DNA of 64,000 nt from Simplicispira sp. 125 (GTDB lineage: Bacteria > Pseudomonadota > Gammaproteobacteria > Burkholderiales > Burkholderiaceae_C), in the NCBI RefSeq assembly GCF_003096555.1, contig NZ_QEKM01000001.1, positions 2,914,001 to 2,978,000 of the forward strand, read 5' to 3'. This document shows, piece by piece, positions 53,501 to 63,607 of this stretch. The notes under the pieces are model-generated. The model was not told the origin of the DNA. It did not search any database and was given only the letters and a program-made list of their open reading frames with translations. Each line of letters begins with the position of its first letter. The first letter of the stretch is position 1. Made by a program: the position numbers and the translations under genes.

Positions 53501-54070
53501 AGCGCACGCGCCGACCATCTGCGCGTGCGCAACCCCGGCTCGCTGGGGGTGGACCTGCGCACGCCCAGCCTGCCGTTTCTGGAAGAAATGCGCAACGCCC
53601 AGCTCGTCAACCTCTCCAGCACCGATGTGCTGGAAGACACGCCCACCTACTACGCGGGCACGCTCAAGGCGCTGGCACTCGGTGCGAGCCACATGGTGAA
53701 CCATCGCTGGTCGGTCTATGGCAAGTACCACTACCAGCACAGCGATTCCGAATACGAATCGATCGCGGCGCCCACGGTGGCGAACTCGTACGCCATTCCC
53801 TACATCCCGCGCCACACGCTCGTGCTGGGCACTACCTGGGCCAGCAGCGCACGGGTGTACCTCAGCGGCCGCGCGGTGTACCGTTCTGAGCGCTTTGAAG
53901 ACCAGGCCAACCTCACGCGCCGGCCGCCGGGCTGGAGTCTGGACTTGGTGGGGTACTGGGAATCGACCGACAAGCACTGGATGATTGGTGTGGGCGCGCT
54001 CAACCTGTTCGGCCCCAAATCCGCACGCCAGAAGTCCCGCTACGTACTCGATGCGCGCTACCGGTTCTAA
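50504..54070 (+). CDS. FecR-domain, TPR and outer-membrane beta-barrel fusion protein
   Basis: 1,188 residues with a signal peptide (1-25). Residues about 60-170 form a FecR-type domain (GDFVRTREAARMALVFAD, TAAIRGTDWHISV, LLTVLSGTVDF). Residues about 210-560 are Ala-rich TPR-like repeats (for example ARGWLGMGSAHTERENTGPA, YVALTGQGLLHLKQGQPEAA). The last 600 residues alternate polar and hydrophobic strands and end ...YVLDARYRF; a C-terminal Phe is the BAM signal of outer-membrane barrels. A ggagg site precedes ATG 50504. It overlaps the cyclase gene by 20 bp. The fusion of all three parts in one chain is unusual. Confidence 0.75.
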   Translation: MRLPLPHRSVLSALLALAWPLQGLAAVPPGTAAEIVSLEGLGDQRGASTSDWRPARRAQALAPGDFVRTREAARMALVFADETQLRLHQNTVLQVKTIATAGQPVTTLRLDAGRAWTQTRRPAGSPLQMETPAATAAIRGTDWHISVEPDGRTLLTVLSGTVDFGNDQGRIAVGASEAAYAEVGKAPLKLLLSQPRDRVQWVNALQADPVPHLTAAPLPAALEPVRAALTARDTTAARAALDPVRASTPPQWVAAMDAAIALQAGEWRQARALLERQLPHKPPLLVWLMQSDMQLMDGEGQAAVLTLRAALAQWPAHPALLAHLARAQLLSDRIPEAQATLAAAKDVKDPELALARAALARRLGDAPATLSAYTDATALAPQDARGWLGMGSAHTERENTGPARQHLQHALALDPHIAGAQGERGTLETFANRFAEAEAAFASALEDHPADYVALTGQGLLHLKQGQPEAALDDFLRAGVMEPRYARARTWTAVAYYQLGRHQDAITTLRQASALDDKDPLAYMLLAQIHTDLFQPGEAVQAARAAVERMPYLKSLNQLANDQKGSANLGASLAFFGMEDWALELAQQSFSPYWGASHLFLADRYPGEFNKNSELFQGFLTDPMAFGASQRYSSLLQQPGSHGAVDAWQEQEFYHLRAPSITLNGMDNSQVPLSWFVKAQKAQGSRFPIDVGVTNRPASYDATGSAEADAGIFTLGLGLQPSERLNLFAYANHTDIQLRAHNLLASEADKTTQQGVLGLSYRWSPTEQTWVKLGRSLEGTRITNFPTLFEFAPLTGVAAFSMNPRKAMTDLQLRHSIDPEPGTRWSIALEHVREKQASESLGVGMLSTVSDGRTFSDTLYFGGVNAIDRRYTGITLDGQQQLTPTLRMDGALALQQIRQNVDGASILRLATSGVQNIETAERHDTRHVLSPRLGTVLQPTPGTTLRLAYQDWLRPLSVSTLTRVETAGIAVEDRLVEAGGRHKRLVAQWSQELGSNSFLSARADHLRVRNPGSLGVDLRTPSLPFLEEMRNAQLVNLSSTDVLEDTPTYYAGTLKALALGASHMVNHRWSVYGKYHYQHSDSEYESIAAPTVANSYAIPYIPRHTLVLGTTWASSARVYLSGRAVYRSERFEDQANLTRRPPGWSLDLVGYWESTDKHWMIGVGALNLFGPKSARQKSRYVLDARYRF

Positions 54071-56027
54071 GCGCCTTGCGCTTTTGCTTGGCGCAGCTGT
54101 GCTGGCGCTGATGCTGGTGGGCGCCGCGTCGCTCAGTCGCCCTTGGCATGCGCTGGAGTTCAAAACCTTCGACCTCTGGACCGCACTGGCGGCCCCGCAC
54201 CGCAGCGCGCTGCCCGTGGTGGTTCTGGCGATCGACGAGCCCACATTCCAGGAGGTGCAACAAAGCTGGCCGTTCCCGCGCAGCTTGCATGCGCGTGTGC
54301 TCGACCGCCTGCGCGACGACGGCGCCCTTGCCGTGGGCTTTGACGTGGTGTTTGCCGACCCCGGCGCGCCTGACCAGGACGCGGCATTCGCTCAGTCGCT
54401 CGCGGCGGCCACGGCAGCGGGCTTGCCGGTGGTGCTGGCCTCGACACGCGAAAAGGTGGAAAGCGCCAGCGCAACGCTGTGGACCGAGGTACTGCCGCTG
54501 GCGGCATTGCGCGACGCCGGGGCCCAGCATGGCGATGCCGGGGTGCAGCCCGACGACGACTTCGTCGTGCGCCGCATGCCACAGGACAAAGGCAGCTTTT
54601 CCGCCACGCTGGCTGGTACTGCGGCGCTGCATGCCATGGCAGCGCCACCTGCTGAATTCATTGCCTACCGTGGACCGCGCGGCACCTTCGACACGCGCTC
54701 GTATTACCAGGCACTGGAGCCGGGTCTGCTGCCACAAGGTTTCTTTCACGGCAAGGTGGTGCTGATTGGCCGCTCCACCCTCACGGCCAGCGATTTGCAG
54801 CACAGCCAGGCCGACCTTTTCAATTCGCCCTTTGCTGCACTGGGCGGCGAGCGCCTCTTTCCTGGCGTGGAACTGCAGGCGACCCTGCTCGACAACCTGG
54901 TCAGCGGCGACGGGTTGCGGCTGGTGCCCGAAGCAGGGTCGCTGGCGCTGGTGCTGCTGGCGCTCGCCCTGCTGCTGCCTGCCAGTCTGCGCTGGCACCC
55001 CAGTGCGGTCGGGTTGCTGGCGGCAGGGCTCGTTGGCGGCATGGCCCTGCTGTCATGGCTGCTGTTTCTCAAGGCGGAGCGCTGGCTGGCGCCGCTGCTG
55101 CCGATGGCGGCGACGGTGGCAATGTATGGCGCTACGACCCTGGTGGGCTATGCCAGCACACGCCAGCAGGCACGCCAGATGCGCGCCATGTTCTCGCAAT
55201 ACGTCCCGCCCGAAGTGGTCTCGCGCCTGATCGCCCAGCCCGAGCTGCTGCGCCTGGGCGGCGAGGCACGCGAGGTCACGCTGCTGTTTACCGACCTGGC
55301 GGGCTTCACGACGCTTTCCGAACACTTGAGCGCAGAGCAAACCGTGGAGGTGCTTACGCTCTACTTCAATGCCATGACGCCCATCGTGCACGCCAGCGGC
55401 GGCACCGTGGACAAGTTCATCGGCGACGCGGTCATGGCCTTCTGGGGCGCACCACTGCCCGACCCGCAGCATGCCGAGCATGCAGTGCGCGCCGCCATTG
55501 CCATGCAGCAGGCCATGCAGTCACTGGCGGCCGCGCTGCAGGCACGCGGACTGCCCCGCATCGCCATGCGCATTGGCGTGCACACCGGCCGTGTGGTGGT
55601 GGGCAATGTGGGTTCGGCGCAGCGTTTTTCCTACACGGCCATTGGCGATGCGGTGAACCTGGCCGCTCGGCTCGAAGGCGCCAACAAGGCGTTCGGCACG
55701 GGCATCCTGCTCTCGGGCGACACGGCGGCGCTGCTGCCCTCCAACTTGGCGCTGCGCCCGCTGGACGACGTGGTCGTCAAAGGCAAGACAGTGCCTGTGC
55801 GCGTGTTCACGCCCTGCGATGACGCTGCGGTCTGCCGCCATGCGCAGGCGGCCCTCGACGCCTTCCATGCCCGCGCGTGGGACGAGGCGCAAAGCCACCT
55901 GCAAGCGCTGCTGGCGCGCTGCCCGGACGATGCTGCCGCACTGCGCCTGCAGAGTCGGGTGGAAGAAGCCCGCACCCTGGCACCCGGTGCGCCCTGGTCC
56001 GCTGCGGTGGCCCTGGACAAGCTGTGA
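54051..56027 (+). CDS. CHASE2-domain adenylate cyclase
   Basis: 658 residues from ATG 54051. One N-terminal membrane helix (about 9-25) precedes a periplasmic CHASE2 sensor domain (VVVLAIDEPTFQEVQQSWPF, GFDVVFADP, FHGKVVLIGRS). Three further helices follow (about 305-375). Then comes a class III nucleotide cyclase domain with metal Asp415 (FTDLAGFTTLS) and Asp459 (KFIGDAVMAFWG). Lys455 and SYTAIGDAVNLAARLE favour ATP over GTP. A short C-terminal TPR-like segment ends the protein. It should make cAMP in response to a periplasmic cue, perhaps from the overlapping FecR-type partner. Confidence 0.9.
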   Translation: MRATGSKRLALLLGAAVLALMLVGAASLSRPWHALEFKTFDLWTALAAPHRSALPVVVLAIDEPTFQEVQQSWPFPRSLHARVLDRLRDDGALAVGFDVVFADPGAPDQDAAFAQSLAAATAAGLPVVLASTREKVESASATLWTEVLPLAALRDAGAQHGDAGVQPDDDFVVRRMPQDKGSFSATLAGTAALHAMAAPPAEFIAYRGPRGTFDTRSYYQALEPGLLPQGFFHGKVVLIGRSTLTASDLQHSQADLFNSPFAALGGERLFPGVELQATLLDNLVSGDGLRLVPEAGSLALVLLALALLLPASLRWHPSAVGLLAAGLVGGMALLSWLLFLKAERWLAPLLPMAATVAMYGATTLVGYASTRQQARQMRAMFSQYVPPEVVSRLIAQPELLRLGGEAREVTLLFTDLAGFTTLSEHLSAEQTVEVLTLYFNAMTPIVHASGGTVDKFIGDAVMAFWGAPLPDPQHAEHAVRAAIAMQQAMQSLAAALQARGLPRIAMRIGVHTGRVVVGNVGSAQRFSYTAIGDAVNLAARLEGANKAFGTGILLSGDTAALLPSNLALRPLDDVVVKGKTVPVRVFTPCDDAAVCRHAQAALDAFHARAWDEAQSHLQALLARCPDDAAALRLQSRVEEARTLAPGAPWSAAVALDKL

Positions 56028-56179
56028 ACCACCCTGGCGCTGACGCTGCGTGCCCCACCGCTCCTCCTGGACATTGACCCGACTCAAGTTCACGCCTGCC
56101 ATTGCAGGCATGATGTAGCCATTGTCCGATCCCGTTTTCATGCTGGCACCCCGTGTCGGCCCATGCCAAAGGAGAATCC

Positions 56180-56527
56180 ATGCAAGTACAAGTGCACACC
56201 GACAACAAGATCCAAGGCGGCGAATCCCTGGCCCACTGGATCCAGGAAGAGGCCACGACCCGCCTGGGCCGGTTCCGTGACGTCATCACCCGCGTAGAAG
56301 TTTTCCTCTCGGATGTGGATGGCGGCAAATCGGGCGCCAACGACAAGCGCTGTCGCCTCGAAGCCCGCCCCGCCGGTCGCCAGCCAGTGACCGTCACAGC
56401 CGACGCCGACAAAGTGGCCGACGCTTTCACGGGTGCGGCAGAGAAGTTGGTGCGCGCACTTGAGCATGACCTGGGCCGCGTAAAAGACCGCAACGGCCGC
56501 GAGACCATCCGCACCCAGGACGAGTAA
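56180..56527 (+). CDS. HPF/RaiA-family ribosome-associated protein (short form)
   Basis: 115 residues from ATG 56180, with a strong aaaggaga site. It shows the beta-alpha-beta-beta-beta-alpha fold of HPF/RaiA: MQVQVHTDNKIQGGESLAHW, then TRLGRFRDVITRVEVFLSDV and KRCRLEARPAGRQPVTVTAD. DKVADAFTGAAEKLVRALEHDL forms the second helix. It binds the small ribosomal subunit and dampens translation or promotes dimerisation in slow growth. It is monocistronic and followed by a hairpin terminator. No rpoN or ptsN neighbour is present, unlike the classical hpf locus. Confidence 0.85.
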   Translation: MQVQVHTDNKIQGGESLAHWIQEEATTRLGRFRDVITRVEVFLSDVDGGKSGANDKRCRLEARPAGRQPVTVTADADKVADAFTGAAEKLVRALEHDLGRVKDRNGRETIRTQDE

Positions 56528-56534
56528 ACAGATG

Positions 56535-56566
56535 CGCCGGTCGTGTGGGACTGCACGGCCGGTTTT
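56535..56566 (+). terminator. Rho-independent terminator after the HPF/RaiA-type gene
   Basis: gccggtcgtg, an 8-base loop, then cacggccggt followed by tttt. The 10-bp stem includes two wobble pairs. Confidence 0.6.
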
Positions 56567-56570
56567 GCTC

Positions 56571-56626
56571 CTTTTTCAGGAGCTTATAGCGCTTAACCAG
56601 CAAGCGTTTCAGCCTATTTTTCTTAT
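56571..56626 (+). repeat. Comamonadaceae intergenic repeat, copy 13
   Basis: agcttatagcgcttaaccag, then caagcgtttcagcctattttt. It lies between the HPF/RaiA-type and slyX genes. Confidence 0.7.
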
Positions 56627-56644
56627 AAATCCCGTCTTCACCGG

Positions 56645-56863
56645 ATGACATCCCCCCACGACATCGACCAGCGCCTGACCGCGTTGGAAATCAAGGCCAG
56701 CTACAGCGAAGACCTGCTCGACCAGTTGAACCTGACCATCTACCGACAGCAACAGCAGATAGACCGCTTGTTGCAAGAGCTCGCCTACCTGCGCCAGCAA
56801 ATGCCCGAGTCGAGCGATGGCGCGCCGCGCAACCTGCGCGACGAGTTGCCCCCGCACTACTGA
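56645..56863 (+). CDS. slyX: SlyX family protein
   Basis: 72 residues, mostly one amphipathic helix or coiled coil: DIDQRLTALEIKASYSEDLL then DQLNLTIYRQQQQIDRLLQE and LAYLRQQM. It ends NLRDELPPHY, the usual SlyX tail (PPHY). The function of SlyX is unknown. It is a small soluble protein, often encoded near slyD in enterics, whereas here slyD-like lies 17 kb away. ATG 56645 fits the family start. Confidence 0.88.
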   Translation: MTSPHDIDQRLTALEIKASYSEDLLDQLNLTIYRQQQQIDRLLQELAYLRQQMPESSDGAPRNLRDELPPHY

Positions 56864-57001
56864 ACCCGAACGGCACACCTGCGTACGCCCCCAGTAATTC
56901 CATTTCCATATCAAACGTGCACTTTGTCGGCTTCGCTTGCCGTACGCCTGTACTGTCTGCGCTTCGCCTTCGCGTTCACGCTTGATCTAGAAATGGAATA
57001 A

Positions 57002-57039
57002 AAAGGCCGGCCAACCCTTGCGGGTTGGTCGGCCTTTTT
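57002..57039. terminator. Strong hairpin terminator at the 3' end of gap
   Basis: aaaggccggccaaccc, loop ttgc, gggttggtcggccttttt. A long stem with A and T runs on both sides, so it can work in both directions. It ends transcripts of tkt-gap on the minus strand. Confidence 0.85.
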
Positions 57040-57062
57040 GTGCGCCAGAGCGCAGCAGCAGA

Positions 57063-60126
<3,064 letters not shown>

Positions 60127-60230
60127 GTGGGGCGGTTCCGGTCAGGGAGAGGAGGGAAAACCCGAGATTTTAGCGGTGTGCCCAAAAGGCCGCGTCCGAT
60201 GCGCCTGCATCGATGCACTACAGTGCTGCG

Positions 60231-61022
60231 ATGAACGGCGCCACACCTCCCTTGTCCGCGACCCCACAGCCTGCGGCTTTGCTACTGGCCGCCGGTCGTG
60301 GAGAGCGCATGCGGCCCCTGACCGATACCACGCCAAAGCCCCTTCTGGCCGTGCAAGGCAGGCCGTTGCTGGAGTGGCACTTGCAGGCCCTGGCCCAGGC
60401 CGGCGTGCCGCGTGTGGTCATCAATACGGCCTGGCTGGGCGAGCAGATCAGCGACTATTTTCAAGATCATTTTGATCTACAGGGCACACCCAAAAAGCGC
60501 AACGCGCTATCGATTTCATACTCGCACGAAGGACGCGATTTTGGCGGTGCGCTGGAGACGGCGGGCGGCATTGCGCGTGCATTGCCGCTGCTGAGCAACA
60601 TGTTCTGGCTGGCCGCAGGCGACGTCTATGCGCCCGACTTCCGCTTCGACGCTGCAGCCGCCAACACGTTTGCCGCCAGCAGCATGCTGGCCCACCTGTG
60701 GTTGGTGCCCAACCCGGCGCACAACGCGCGCGGTGACTTCGGCCTCTCGCCCGAAGGCCTGGCGTTGAACCTGGCGCCCGGCGACCCTGCGCACCGCTAC
60801 ACCTACAGCACCATCGCACTGCTGCGCGCTGAACTGTTCGCGCCGCCCTGGTGTGATATTCCCCCTGGCAACCCCCAGGGTGTCAAAGCCCCTCTGGCCC
60901 CGCTGCTGCGTAGTGCCATGGACAATGGCCGCGTCAGCGCGCAGCTCTACACCGGTCGATGGACGGATGTAGGCACCCCCGAGCGGCTGGCTGAACTCAA
61001 CACAATCGCCCCTGCGCCATGA
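60231..61022 (+). CDS. murU: N-acetylmuramate alpha-1-phosphate uridylyltransferase
   Basis: 263 residues from ATG 60231; ATG 60213 would add six residues. It is a sugar-nucleotide transferase: ALLLAAGRGERMRPLTDTTPKPLL is the nucleotide-binding signature with the phosphate-contacting Arg and Lys. WLAAGDVYAPDF holds the metal-binding Asp. WTDVGTPERLAELN closes the family fold. In the MurU recycling route it makes UDP-MurNAc from MurNAc 1-phosphate. AmgK is not encoded in the window. It overlaps pepP by four bases. Confidence 0.87.
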   Translation: MNGATPPLSATPQPAALLLAAGRGERMRPLTDTTPKPLLAVQGRPLLEWHLQALAQAGVPRVVINTAWLGEQISDYFQDHFDLQGTPKKRNALSISYSHEGRDFGGALETAGGIARALPLLSNMFWLAAGDVYAPDFRFDAAAANTFAASSMLAHLWLVPNPAHNARGDFGLSPEGLALNLAPGDPAHRYTYSTIALLRAELFAPPWCDIPPGNPQGVKAPLAPLLRSAMDNGRVSAQLYTGRWTDVGTPERLAELNTIAPAP

Positions 61023-62416
61023 CCCTGACCGTGCCCCATTCCGTCTACGCCGAACGCCGCGCGCGCCTGGCCGCCCAACTGGGCACCGATGGCATCGCCA
61101 TCGTCCCCACCGCACCCGAGCGCATGCGCAACCGCGACAGCGATTTTCTGTACCGCCACGACAGCTACTTCTACTACCTCACGGGCTTTACAGAGCCCGG
61201 CGCCTGCCTGGTACTGGCGCAGGACGGCAAGAGCACGCTGTTCTGCAATCCCAAGGACCCTGAGCGCGAGATCTGGGACGGCTACCGCCTCGGACCGGAC
61301 GCCGCCGTACCCGCGCTGGGCATCGATGCAGCGTATTCCGCGGTCGAACTGGACCAGCGCCTGCCGCGCATGCTGGAGAACCGCGCCTGCGTCTGGTACC
61401 CGTTTGCCACGCACTCGGGCCTGGCGGCACGTGTGGACAGCTGGTTGACGCCGGTGCGTGCCCGTGTGCGCTACGGCGCGCTCTGCCCGGCGCGGCAGGC
61501 TGATTTGTGCCTGCTGCTGGACGAGATGCGCCTAGTGAAAGATGCGCACGAGCTGGCCCTGATGCGCCACGCCAGCGACATCAGCGCCGCCGCCCACATT
61601 CGCGCCATGCGGCGCTGCGCCCGCATGCTGCGGGCAGGCGAGAACATGCGCGAGTACCACCTCGATGCCGAACTGCTGCACGCATTTCGTGACCAAGGCT
61701 CGCAAGCCCCCGCGTACGGCTCCATCGTCGCTGCCGGGGCGAATGCCTGCGTGCTGCACTACCGCGCCGACAAGGCGCCCGTGCGCGATGGCGAGCTGGT
61801 GCTGATCGACGCAGGCTGTGAGTTCGATGGCTACGCCAGCGACATCACACGCACCTTTCCGGCCAACGGGCGTTTCACCGGGCCGCAGCGCGCGCTGTAC
61901 GAACTGGTGCTGGCCAGCCAGGAAGCCGCCGTGGCGGCAACACGCGCGGGCGCGCGCTTCAACGCGCCGCACGAGGCCACGGTGGCGGTGCTGGCGCAAG
62001 GCCTGCTGGACCTGGGCCTGCTGGACAAGCGCCAGCATGGCACGGCGCAGGATGTGATCGAGCGCCGCGCCTACTTCCAATTCTATATGCACCGCACCAG
62101 CCACTGGCTGGGCATGGACGTGCACGACTGCGGCAGCTACGTGGAGCCGTCAGAGGTGGGCCAGACCAGCGAGCGCCGCGACCCGCTGTCGGGTGAAATC
62201 ATCGTGGACCGCCCCAGCCGCATCCTGCGCACAGGCATGGTGCTGACCATCGAACCCGGCTTGTATGTACGCCCGGCGCCCGGCGTGCCCGAGGCCTTCC
62301 ACCACCTGGGCATCCGCATCGAAGACGATGCCGTCGTACAGCAGGAGGGCTGTGAGCTGATCACGCGCGGCGTGCCGGTGCAGCCCGACGCGATCGAAGC
62401 GCTGATGCGCGACTGA
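61019..62416 (+). CDS. pepP: Xaa-Pro aminopeptidase P
   Basis: 465 residues, a M24-family metallopeptidase that removes N-terminal residues before proline. The N-terminal aminopeptidase P domain starts YAERRARLAAQL and has YRHDSYFYYLTGFTEP. The metal-binding residues lie in LVLIDAGCEFDGYASDITRT (two Asp), FQFYMHRTSHWLGMDVHD (His), MVLTIEPGLYV (Glu), and GIRIEDDAVV (Glu). It overlaps murU by ATGA, so translation is likely coupled. Confidence 0.95.
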   Translation: MTLTVPHSVYAERRARLAAQLGTDGIAIVPTAPERMRNRDSDFLYRHDSYFYYLTGFTEPGACLVLAQDGKSTLFCNPKDPEREIWDGYRLGPDAAVPALGIDAAYSAVELDQRLPRMLENRACVWYPFATHSGLAARVDSWLTPVRARVRYGALCPARQADLCLLLDEMRLVKDAHELALMRHASDISAAAHIRAMRRCARMLRAGENMREYHLDAELLHAFRDQGSQAPAYGSIVAAGANACVLHYRADKAPVRDGELVLIDAGCEFDGYASDITRTFPANGRFTGPQRALYELVLASQEAAVAATRAGARFNAPHEATVAVLAQGLLDLGLLDKRQHGTAQDVIERRAYFQFYMHRTSHWLGMDVHDCGSYVEPSEVGQTSERRDPLSGEIIVDRPSRILRTGMVLTIEPGLYVRPAPGVPEAFHHLGIRIEDDAVVQQEGCELITRGVPVQPDAIEALMRD

Positions 62417-62424
62417 TTTCTGGC

Positions 62425-63012
62425 TTAACCGCTCGCGGGGCCGTAGACGCGCCGCGCATCCTCCAGGCACTGGGGCCGGGCATCGTCGGCCACTGCTTTA
62501 CAGCGCTCACGGGCAACCTCGTAGTCCAATGCTCGGCGTTCAACGGCCGCCTTTTTGCGGGCTGCCGCCACGGCGGCGTCTCGAGCGGCAGGCGTGTTGG
62601 CCATCTGCGTTTCGAGGCGCGCAATGTTGGCGTCTTCGAGAGCGCGCACATGCAAGGCCTTGGCGTCCTTCTTGCACACCTTGCGGGCCTGGCCTGGGCG
62701 TTCGTTGCATTTTTCCTGGTTCACCGCGTAGGCCACGTCAGCGCGCACCACGGTGGCCTGGTAATCGGCGTTGTTGCTGGGCGCCAAACGCGCCTGCAGG
62801 TCGGCCAGCGCGATCTTCTTGCGCCCCTGGGCCTCCTTCATGCACACGTTCCGGGCATTTGCGTCCAAGGTCTTGCAGTGTTTGTATTGGGCTTTGTAGT
62901 CGGCGCTGGCCTGCACCTTGGCCGCGTTGAACCCGGCCCTGTCCATGGCCATCCCGGTGTTGGCTGCGAAGCCGGCAGCGGCCAGAACCAGCCAGGTGCG
63001 TGCGAAGCTCAT
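62425..63012 (-). CDS. Secreted Ala/Lys-rich helical protein of unknown function
   Basis: 195 residues from ATG 63012, with a ggagag site upstream; ATG 63093 is less likely. A signal peptide ends near NTGMAMDR. The mature protein is helical and highly charged, with paired Cys spaced as C-x(10)-C: KHCKTLDANARNVC, KCNERPGQARKVC, RCKAVADDARPQC. The three similar units suggest an internal triplication with disulfides. It resembles uncharacterised periplasmic proteins common in Burkholderiales. Function unknown. Confidence 0.65.
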   Translation of the reverse strand: MSFARTWLVLAAAGFAANTGMAMDRAGFNAAKVQASADYKAQYKHCKTLDANARNVCMKEAQGRKKIALADLQARLAPSNNADYQATVVRADVAYAVNQEKCNERPGQARKVCKKDAKALHVRALEDANIARLETQMANTPAARDAAVAAARKKAAVERRALDYEVARERCKAVADDARPQCLEDARRVYGPASG

Positions 63013-63190
63013 GGTGCAACTCTCCAGAAGATCAAAAAAACGGCACGACACACCGTGCCATGCCGTAAGGCCCGCAGGCCCTTGTATCGTCATTCTGTTT
63101 CCAAATCATTCGTGTCTAGGCGCGAAGCCGCAGACAGTGCTGTGCGCGGCAAGGCGAAGCAACAACGACACGGATGGTTTAGAAATGGAA

Positions 63191-63409
63191 TCAGTCGTTG
63201 AAACGGAATTCAGGGTGGCGTGCTTGCCACTCCTTGAGCTGCTTCTCGGCGGCGTCGCGCACCAGTCCATGGCGCTCCTGGAGCTTGCCGATGAACTGCT
63301 CGCGACGGCCTGCAATCACGTCCAGATCGTCGTTGGTTAGCTTGCCCCATTGCTCCTGGACCTTGCCGGTAAATTGCTTCCAGTTGCCTTTGATACGGTC
63401 TTCATTCAT
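63191..63409 (-). CDS. CsbD family stress protein
   Basis: 72 residues from ATG 63409, with an aggaaa site upstream. It is the typical CsbD-like sequence: MNEDRIKGNWKQFTGKVQEQ, then WGKLTNDDLDVIAGRREQ and FIGKLQERHGLVRDAAEKQL. The family is small, hydrophilic and induced by general stress in many bacteria, with unknown mechanism. It is monocistronic. Confidence 0.93.
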   Translation of the reverse strand: MNEDRIKGNWKQFTGKVQEQWGKLTNDDLDVIAGRREQFIGKLQERHGLVRDAAEKQLKEWQARHPEFRFND

Positions 63410-63607
63410 GGTGTGTTTCCTCTGTCGATTCACTTGTGCCGTCCCCGCACCGTGCTGGGGACTATTGCAAGAAGCGATGGGGAAACTGTAGGCCACGGAG
63501 CGCGCGCCAGGCGTAGGCCAGGCCACGCACTGCGCGTCGGTGCGGGACTACGCCGGTAGGAACACACTGGCGACTCGCAAAGGGGAAACACAGCGTCGGC
63601 GCGGTGC

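Noticed and set aside
50462..54244. A 1,260-codon minus-strand frame opposite the FecR-type gene
   Set aside because: The plus-strand product has a signal peptide, FecR, TPR and barrel features; the minus-strand translation has no domain and is compositionally typical of a GC shadow.
56110..56179. Possible sigma-54 promoter before the HPF/RaiA-type gene (tggcacc...)
   Set aside because: The first half fits TGGCAC, but no GC-rich -12 element occurs at the required spacing.
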